This document shows, piece after piece, positions 41,185 through 46,644 of a DNA stretch of 46,644 nucleotides (the first letter of the stretch is position 1; each line of letters begins with the position of its first letter). The stretch spans positions 1 through 46,644 of the forward strand of contig JBKHDM010000014.1 of assembly GCA_046541355.1 (NCBI GenBank). Reading direction: 5' to 3'. Source of the DNA: CAYZHV01 sp046541355. GTDB taxonomy: Bacteria; Spirochaetota; Spirochaetia; DSM-27196; Alkalispirochaetaceae. The translations under genes were made by a program, and so were the position numbers. Under the pieces are notes generated by a model. That model searched no databases. It was not told the origin of the DNA and was given only the letters and a program-made list of their open reading frames with translations.

Positions 41185-42162
41185 ATGGTAGAGCTCCTTC
41201 GAAACGCAGGCATTTTTGCATCTCTTCAGGACGAGGAACTCCAGCTTATACATGAGAACAGCGAGTACCTTACGGTTCCCGAGGGCGGGGTGCTTTTTAC
41301 TCCCGAGGATGAGGGAAACGCCCTCTACGTTCTCGCCTCAGGTCAGATTGCCATCAGCCGGAGTGACGGCGAGGACGCCGGCCGGGAGATAGCCCGGTTC
41401 GTCCCGGGAGACAGCTTCGGCGAGCTCGACCTCCTCCTGAAGAATCGCCACAACGCCACCGCCAGGGCGATCGAGGAGGCGGAGATTCTCGTTTTTCCCC
41501 GAAAGGGGCTTACCTTCGAGGAGATCTGCGTCTCCCATCCCGCTACCTTCGCCCCGGTACTCTTCAAGCTCCTAGCCGTAATCGCCTCCCGGCTGCGTTC
41601 GACTAACCGCCTCATATCCCAGAACAGCAGCTGGGTCAGACAGCTTCAGGAGCAGGTCTACAAGGATAAGCTCACCAGTTTCTACAACAAGGCGTATCTC
41701 CACGAGGAACTCCCCCGTCTGCTCAAGGAGCGGGGTGAGCCGGTTTCGCTCCTCTTCGTGAAACCTGATAACTTCAAGATGGTCAACGACACCTACGGCC
41801 ACGAGGTTGGAGACAAAACCCTGGTACGCTTCGCGAAACGGGTCGCTCACGCTCTGCCTGAGGAGGCGATAGCGGTGCGCTACCGGGGAAATGAGATTGC
41901 CGCGATCCTCCCGGGAGCAGATGCTCAGACCGCGATGGAGGTCGCCGGACGCGCCCGGGAGGCCCTCGCTTCGACGTCGATCACCGACCTCACCGGAGGC
42001 GGAGAGTTTCAGCTCTCCGCGAGCGCTTCCTACGCAACGATCCCCGATGACGGAACAGACGCGGAGCAGATCATCGCCGCTACCAACGAGACGGTCTACT
42101 CCGCCCGGAGCGCCGGAGGGGGCAAGGTCTGGCACATCACCGATCGGGAGGAGCATGAGTAG
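41185..42162 (+). CDS. Cyclic-nucleotide-binding domain with degenerate GGDEF
   Basis: 325 residues. Residues about 1-120 form a cNMP-binding fold ('VLFTPEDEGNALYVLASGQIAI', 'VPGDSFGELDLL'). The C-terminal GGDEF domain keeps 'NDTYGHEVGDKTL' but the active-site loop is RGNEI (234-238) instead of GGDEF, and the first metal-binding Asp of the usual DxDxFK is Lys (KPDNFK). It therefore probably does not make cyclic-di-GMP and may sense nucleotide or GTP instead. It overlaps the next gene, an intact paralogue, by eight bases. Confidence 0.85.
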   Translation: MVELLRNAGIFASLQDEELQLIHENSEYLTVPEGGVLFTPEDEGNALYVLASGQIAISRSDGEDAGREIARFVPGDSFGELDLLLKNRHNATARAIEEAEILVFPRKGLTFEEICVSHPATFAPVLFKLLAVIASRLRSTNRLISQNSSWVRQLQEQVYKDKLTSFYNKAYLHEELPRLLKERGEPVSLLFVKPDNFKMVNDTYGHEVGDKTLVRFAKRVAHALPEEAIAVRYRGNEIAAILPGADAQTAMEVAGRAREALASTSITDLTGGGEFQLSASASYATIPDDGTDAEQIIAATNETVYSARSAGGGKVWHITDREEHE

Positions 42163-43150
42163 CGAAATTGCCGCTTTCCTCAAGGACGTCGATATTTTCT
42201 CCCCCCTCTCGGATGAGGAACGGGACCTGATCGCCGCGGTTCTCACGGTCCACGAGTATGATCCCGGGGAGGCGCTGTTCAGGGAGGGAGAGGCGGGAAC
42301 GGAGATGTTTATCCTCCGACAGGGGGAGATAGGCATCGAAATGGAGAGCTCCGGGGGAGAGGCGATGGAAATTGCGAGCCTCACCGCAGGGGATTTCCTC
42401 GGGGAGATGTCGATCTTCGAGGACGCCCCGCGGTCGGCCACCTGCCGCTCCAAGGGGCACACTGTTCTCTACGCCCTTTCGATGGATGAGTTCTCCCGCC
42501 TTATGGAGGAGCGTCCTCTCGTGGCGATCCGGGTGATGAACCGGATGCTCCGGATCGTCGCCTCCCGCCTCCACCGCAGCAGTGCGTTTCTCTCGGAGAT
42601 GGTCCAGTGGGGGGAGAGCGCCCGTCGCCGTTCCATTACCGACGAGTTTACCGGCCTTTTCAACCGCCGCTTTTTTGACGACGCTCTCGAAACCCAGTTC
42701 TCCCGAGCCCGGGAGCGGGGCGAGCCTCTCAGTTTCGTCATGATCGACCTCGATCACTTTAACCAGCTCAACAACGCCTACGGACATGATGTGGGGGACG
42801 AGGTGATAAAGGCGGCGAGCGAGGTCTTCAAGTCCCGGTTTGCCGAGGAGGACATAGTCGCCCGTTACGGAGGTGACGAGTTCGCCGCCCTGCTGCCGGG
42901 TACAAGCGGCGAGGAGGCTTTCAAGCGGTGCGAGGAGATCCGCAGCGCCGTGGCGGGGTTGGAGCTTCTCGCCGAATTGAAGGGTCCTGTAAGCAGGGTC
43001 ACGACGAGCCAGGGGGTCGCCTCCTTTCCCGAACACGGAGCAGACATAAAATCGGTCTGGGAAGCCGCGGACCGGGCTCTCTACGTCGCCAAGGAGAGAG
43101 GACGGAATTGCGTCGTTCTTGGTGGTATGGTGGAAGTGAAGAATGACTAA
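42155..43150 (+). CDS. Cyclic-nucleotide-binding diguanylate cyclase
   Basis: 331 residues. ATG 42155 lies in the end of the previous gene, with a GGGAGGAG ribosome site. An N-terminal cNMP-binding fold ('LFREGEAGTEMFILRQGEIGIEM', 'GDFLGEMSIFEDAPRSATCRS') is followed by a complete GGDEF domain: 'MIDLDHFNQLNNAYGHDVGD' and GGDEF at 239-243. No RxxD inhibitory site is seen before the loop. It should make cyclic-di-GMP in response to a nucleotide or related ligand. The next gene, a DHH phosphoesterase, overlaps by eight bases. Confidence 0.92.
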   Translation: MSSEIAAFLKDVDIFSPLSDEERDLIAAVLTVHEYDPGEALFREGEAGTEMFILRQGEIGIEMESSGGEAMEIASLTAGDFLGEMSIFEDAPRSATCRSKGHTVLYALSMDEFSRLMEERPLVAIRVMNRMLRIVASRLHRSSAFLSEMVQWGESARRRSITDEFTGLFNRRFFDDALETQFSRARERGEPLSFVMIDLDHFNQLNNAYGHDVGDEVIKAASEVFKSRFAEEDIVARYGGDEFAALLPGTSGEEAFKRCEEIRSAVAGLELLAELKGPVSRVTTSQGVASFPEHGADIKSVWEAADRALYVAKERGRNCVVLGGMVEVKND

Positions 43151-44282
43151 AGCGGCTCTCGCGACTATTGCCCAGAAAAACCGGATTTATGACCGGATCC
43201 TCAACCGTTTTTCTGAAGGCAAGAGTTTTCTCGTCTCAGGCCATACCAACCCCGACGCCGACTGTTTAGCCACAATGGTAGGCGTCTCCCTCCTGATCCG
43301 GAAGTTCTCAAAACCGGTACGTCTCATCACCGAAGGGCACATGCCTAAGAACCTCGACTATCTTTTGATGATAGCCGAGTATAACGGAGTGCACCTCCAG
43401 GACGCCGCGGAGATCCCGCCGGACACAACGATAATGTGTGATACCGCCAAGCCCTCCCTCCTTCCGGAGAGGGAGGAGCTCGAGCAGACCCTCGCTTCCC
43501 GGGATGTTGTAACCATCGAAATTGACCACCATCTCGGCGGAGATTCCGCCTACATTGCCCGGCCGACGTACGCTCTGGTTGACGAGGCTTCTTCGGCCTG
43601 CTCCCTGCTCGCCCGACTCGCCTGGAAACTCTCCCTCTCCGGGCAGATAAACGAGGTTTTTACCCGAAACGTCGTAGTAGCCCTCCTTACCGGGATGGTC
43701 GGAGATACCCAGATGGGCAAAGTGCTCTCCTCCCGGAGGGAAAGCAGGATGTACAGCCTCCTCACCAGCTACCTCGACCAGATGCTCCGGGAACAGACCT
43801 TTTCAGAGGGAAAGTTCACCGACGCAGAGCATCTGTACACCGAGATGATCCGACTCAGTGACGCGGAGCGGGAAGTGTGGAAGTACATTATGGAACTGAA
43901 GGTGGTGGACCGGTCGGTCGGGTACATCGCCCTCACTCCAGAGCAGTCCACCGATCTCTTTTATACCTATGGAGCGGATGTGGTCGTCTCCGTCACCCGA
44001 TCCGCCGCTGATCGTCTCGCCGAGGAGTCCGGCCGACTCGGTCTGGTGGTCTACTATGACGAGCGGCAGGAGGAGAGTCTCCTGCAGTGTCGGATGCGCA
44101 GAAACTACGGCTATGAGGACGTGGACCTGCGTAAACTCCTCGACCGGCTGAACATAACCGACGGCGGTGGTCACCCCGGGGCGATCGGCTTTCGGTTTCC
44201 CCGGTCGAGGATCGGCGACTACCCCGATCTCATCCACAGAATTGTCGAGGCTGCCAACGAGCTTGCCCGAGGAGGCTCCTGA
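43143..44282 (+). CDS. DHH/DHHA1 family phosphoesterase (NrnA-like)
   Basis: 379 residues from ATG 43143. Motifs of the DHH family are clear: 'SGHTNPDADCLATMVG', 'CDTAKPS', the DHH triad in 'IEIDHHLGGDS', and the DHHA1 motif 'GGGHPGAIGFRF'. Members cleave short oligonucleotides, pAp or cyclic dinucleotides. Being translationally coupled to a diguanylate cyclase, it may degrade pGpG or another nucleotide of that pathway; this is inference. It lacks membrane segments and PAS or GGDEF domains, so it is not GdpP. Confidence 0.88.
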   Translation: MTKAALATIAQKNRIYDRILNRFSEGKSFLVSGHTNPDADCLATMVGVSLLIRKFSKPVRLITEGHMPKNLDYLLMIAEYNGVHLQDAAEIPPDTTIMCDTAKPSLLPEREELEQTLASRDVVTIEIDHHLGGDSAYIARPTYALVDEASSACSLLARLAWKLSLSGQINEVFTRNVVVALLTGMVGDTQMGKVLSSRRESRMYSLLTSYLDQMLREQTFSEGKFTDAEHLYTEMIRLSDAEREVWKYIMELKVVDRSVGYIALTPEQSTDLFYTYGADVVVSVTRSAADRLAEESGRLGLVVYYDERQEESLLQCRMRRNYGYEDVDLRKLLDRLNITDGGGHPGAIGFRFPRSRIGDYPDLIHRIVEAANELARGGS

Positions 44283-44284
44283 CC

Positions 44285-44355
44285 CGCCCCATCTCCCCGG
44301 GAGTCACCCAGTCCGAAGCGGCCCCCGGAGGTGCTCCGGGTAAGAGGATGGGGCG
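44285..44355. repeat. Nested inverted repeats between convergent genes
   Basis: CGCCCCATC (44285-44293) is the exact reverse complement of GATGGGGCG (44347-44355), enclosing a second perfect hairpin CCCGGAG-GTG-CTCCGGG (44324-44340). No T run follows on either strand. Probably transcript-end structure for the DHH gene and fusA. Confidence 0.65.
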
Positions 44356-44368
44356 AACCGAAGGTCCC

Positions 44369-46402
44369 TTAAGCTTCTTCCTTTTTCGCGAAGTGGGAAA
44401 ACTCCATGGCGTAGTTGCCCCTGCCCTGGGTGACACTCCGCAGGGCGGTGGAATAGCCGAACATCTTCGCCATCGGCGCCTCCGCCCGGATCTGTTCCGC
44501 ACTCGGTCTCGACTCGACGCCGTTGACAATACCCCCTCGCATGGTGATACCGCTTATCACATCCCCGAGGAACTCCTTCGGACACAGTACGTCGACCTTC
44601 ATTATCGGCTCGAGGAGGACCGGGGATGCGTTGCGGCAGGCGTTGTCAAAACCGATGGAGGCCGCAGCCTCAAAGGCGAAGGGCGTCGATGTCGCCTGGT
44701 CGTACTGTGCCCCGACGAGTTCCACCGCGATATCCGTGGCCGGATAGCCGTAGCGGATGCCTCCGCTGAAGGACGCCTCCACCCCCCGACGGACCGCCTC
44801 CTGGAGCTCCTCAGGCAGCTTCTCCTTTGAGACCTTCGACTCGTAGGTGGTGCCGTTGCCCCGGGGTTTCGGTGAAACTTTGAGGGTAATCTCAGCGCTG
44901 TTCTCCTTGCCCCCGATAACCCGGTGGTACTTCTCGACGTGTTCGACCTCGCTTCCCACCGACTCCCGATAGGAGACCTGGGGATTGCCCACCTTCGCTC
45001 CGACCTTGAAGTCGTCGATTATCCGGGTAACAAGAACGTCGAGGTGGAGCTCTCCCATGCCGGAGATGATAAGCTCACCGGTGTCCTCGTCGTCGGTGTA
45101 AAAGAAGGTCGGATCCTCGAGGGTGAGGAGCCTGAGGACGTCCTTTAGTTTCTCCCGCTCCGAGAGGGTCTTCGGCTCGATCGCCACCGATATGACCGGT
45201 TCGGGAAAGTGCATCCTCTCGAGCAGTACCGGCATCCCCTCGGAGCCGATCGTGTCGCCGGTCTGGGCGAGTTTGAAGCCGACAATAACAGCGATGTCCC
45301 CTGCCTCGACCTTGTCGATTTGCTCCGTTCGGTTGGCGTGTACCCGCAACAGCCTGTTGATTCGTTCCCGTTTTTTCTTGGCGACATTGTAGACCGCGCT
45401 ACCTGCCTTGATCGTGCCGGAGTAGACCCTGACAAAGGAGAGATTGCCTGCCTCCCGATCACTTTGGATCTTGAAGACCAGACCGAGAGGTTGGCCGTCG
45501 AGGCTGCGCTCGATCTCGATATCCTCGTCTTTCTTCATGTGGTGGCCGATGATCGGTGGGAGCTCATGGGGAGCGGGGAGAAAGTCGACGATCGCGTCCA
45601 TGAGGGGCTGGACACCGATATTGCGCAGGGAGGCGCCGCAGAAAACCGGCATCATCCTCTGCCCCACCGTCTCGTCTCTGATCACCCGGTAGAGGAGCTC
45701 CCGGGGGATTTCAGCTCCTTCGAGGTAGAGCTCCGTGAGCTCGTCACTGACGGCGGTAACCGCGTCCATGAGGTTTTCCCGCCACTTCTCGGAGATCTCC
45801 CGCATCTCCTCTCGGATAGGGCTGTACTCGATTGTGGAGCCGTAGCCGTCCGAGGACCAGTGCGCCTCCTCCATCCGGATGAGGTCGATGGTCCCCTCGA
45901 AACTGTTTTCCCGTCCGATCGGGATATGGATCGGAACGGCGTTCGAGCCGAGCTTCTCCCGGATCTCTTCGAGGACAGCGTAGAAGTCCGCGCCGATGCG
46001 ATCCATCTTGTTGATGTAACCGATTCGGGGAACGTTGTAGGAGTTCGCCTGATTCCAGACCGTCTCGGACTGAGGCTCAACGCCCCCTACGGCACAGTAG
46101 ATCGCAACCGCACCATCGAGGACCCTGAGGCTCCGCTCCACCTCGGCGGTAAAGTCGACGTGCCCGGGAGTATCTATGATATTGATCTGGTGGTCCCGCC
46201 AGAATGTGGTTGTGGCGGCGGAGGTTATGGTAATTCCCCGGTTCTGTTCCTGAACCATCCAGTCCATCGTTGCCGACCCGTCGTCGACCTCTCCGATTCG
46301 GTGGGACTTGCCGGTGTAAAAGAGTATTCGCTCGGTGGTGGTGGTCTTTCCGGCATCGATATGCGCCATGATGCCGATGTTTCGTATCCGTTTCGCTTCC
46401 AT
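44369..46402 (-). CDS. fusA: Translation elongation factor G
   Basis: 677 residues from ATG 46402; an in-frame start at 46459 would add 19 residues not typical of EF-G. G-domain motifs are canonical: 'AHIDAGKTTT', 'DTPGHVDF' with the catalytic His, and 'NKMDRIGADF'. 'CAVGGVEPQSETVW' and the rest of domains II to V follow. It drives translocation or, if it is a recycling-type paralogue, ribosome splitting; I cannot tell which from sequence by eye. It is distinct from the EF-G-like gene at 38937, which lacks the catalytic His. Confidence 0.95.
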   Translation of the reverse strand: MEAKRIRNIGIMAHIDAGKTTTTERILFYTGKSHRIGEVDDGSATMDWMVQEQNRGITITSAATTTFWRDHQINIIDTPGHVDFTAEVERSLRVLDGAVAIYCAVGGVEPQSETVWNQANSYNVPRIGYINKMDRIGADFYAVLEEIREKLGSNAVPIHIPIGRENSFEGTIDLIRMEEAHWSSDGYGSTIEYSPIREEMREISEKWRENLMDAVTAVSDELTELYLEGAEIPRELLYRVIRDETVGQRMMPVFCGASLRNIGVQPLMDAIVDFLPAPHELPPIIGHHMKKDEDIEIERSLDGQPLGLVFKIQSDREAGNLSFVRVYSGTIKAGSAVYNVAKKKRERINRLLRVHANRTEQIDKVEAGDIAVIVGFKLAQTGDTIGSEGMPVLLERMHFPEPVISVAIEPKTLSEREKLKDVLRLLTLEDPTFFYTDDEDTGELIISGMGELHLDVLVTRIIDDFKVGAKVGNPQVSYRESVGSEVEHVEKYHRVIGGKENSAEITLKVSPKPRGNGTTYESKVSKEKLPEELQEAVRRGVEASFSGGIRYGYPATDIAVELVGAQYDQATSTPFAFEAAASIGFDNACRNASPVLLEPIMKVDVLCPKEFLGDVISGITMRGGIVNGVESRPSAEQIRAEAPMAKMFGYSTALRSVTQGRGNYAMEFSHFAKKEEA

Positions 46403-46548
46403 AGTCTGTCCGGGGATCGTAGCACAGAGACGTAGATTCTTTAAGTAGATGTGTGTCATCTCTCTGTTCTGCTGCGCCCTTGCCCAGGCGGGGGGAGGAG
46501 CACGCTGAGCTCCCGGGTGTCCGCGGGCCGCCCCAAGAGAAGCCTGAG

Positions 46549-46578
46549 TTGACAGAAGCGGAGGCTACGTGGTAGTTT
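46549..46578 (+). promoter_or_regulatory. Promoter of the right-edge tRNA-Val
   Basis: TTGACA at 46549-46554, an 18-base spacer and TAGTTT at 46573-46578, about a dozen bases before the tRNA 5' end. Confidence 0.65.
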
Positions 46579-46590
46579 GCGGATCGATTC

Positions 46591-46644
46591 GGGCGGATAG
46601 CTCAGCTGGGAGAGCGCCTGCCTTACAAGCAGGATGTCGGGGGT
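46591..46644 (+). tRNA. tRNA-Val (TAC), cut by the window edge
   Basis: GGGCGGA acceptor strand, D-arm AGCTCAGCTGGGAGAGC, anticodon stem CCTGC/GCAGG with loop CTTACAA, so anticodon TAC. The T-arm and 3' end lie beyond the window. A second valine tRNA (GAC) lies at 29223. Confidence 0.93.

Noticed and set aside
45209..46435. Long open frame on the plus strand across fusA
   Set aside because: It is the complement of canonical EF-G.
1..46644. Insertion sequences, prophage, integrase or attachment sites
   Set aside because: No transposase, integrase, terminal inverted repeat or phage structural motif was seen anywhere, and the tRNA genes are not followed by integration-type sequence.

Overview
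The window looks like a chromosomal piece of a high-GC, probably free-living spirochaete (phylum Spirochaetota). Markers for this are an order flaA-cheA-cheW-cheX-cheY that matches the Borrelia flaA operon, an amidase-hypothetical-flaA order like that of Treponema pallidum, a CheW-CheR-like fusion, CheX, a UPF0164 outer-membrane protein, a spirochaete-type pseudo-radical-SAM (spiro-SPASM) protein and two EF-G paralogues. I cannot name a species. No insertion sequence, prophage, CRISPR array or plasmid feature was seen; coding density is very high and many genes overlap by 1 to 38 bases.

Layout. 1-2.1 kb: a membrane protein and a UPF0164 outer-membrane protein. 2.2-11.1 kb: a four-gene envelope signalling operon (secreted helical/TPR protein, giant sensor with a PP2C/SpoIIE phosphatase, secreted protein with a CBM9-like patch, zinc-ribbon membrane protein). 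11.1-15.2 kb: PEGA outer-membrane protein, a small secreted protein with a DUF192 lipoprotein, and xseA-xseB. 15.2-21.8 kb: five tightly coupled genes (spiro-SPASM, glycosyltransferase-like, cytidylyltransferase, PseG-like/methyltransferase fusion, ATP-grasp) that look like a surface or flagellar glycan pathway. 21.8-24.4 kb: amidase, GerMN protein and flaA, the last with a perfect sigma-70 promoter and a terminator. 24.5-29.3 kb: cheA, cheW-cheR-like, cheX, cheY, then tRNA-Val and a terminator. 29.4-31.3 kb: Hpt, DUF432-like and MscS genes. 31.4-33.2 kb: tRNA-Asn, a PilZ protein and a secreted protein. 33.3-38.9 kb: mfd, trmB and citrate synthase. 38.9-41.0 kb: an EF-G-like GTPase with altered catalytic motifs. 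41.2-44.3 kb: tandem cyclic-nucleotide-binding/GGDEF genes (one decayed, one intact) with a DHH phosphoesterase. 44.4-46.4 kb: canonical fusA. The right edge cuts a tRNA-Val.

How they fit together. Motility and its control dominate: periplasmic flagellar sheath protein, chemotaxis core, PilZ and GGDEF proteins for cyclic-di-GMP, an Hpt phosphotransfer protein and a possible flagellin or envelope glycan pathway. The least understood parts are the 15.2-21.8 kb pathway, the 2.2-11.1 kb sensor-phosphatase operon and the Hpt-DUF432-MscS unit. Functions come from motifs read by eye; no database search was possible.
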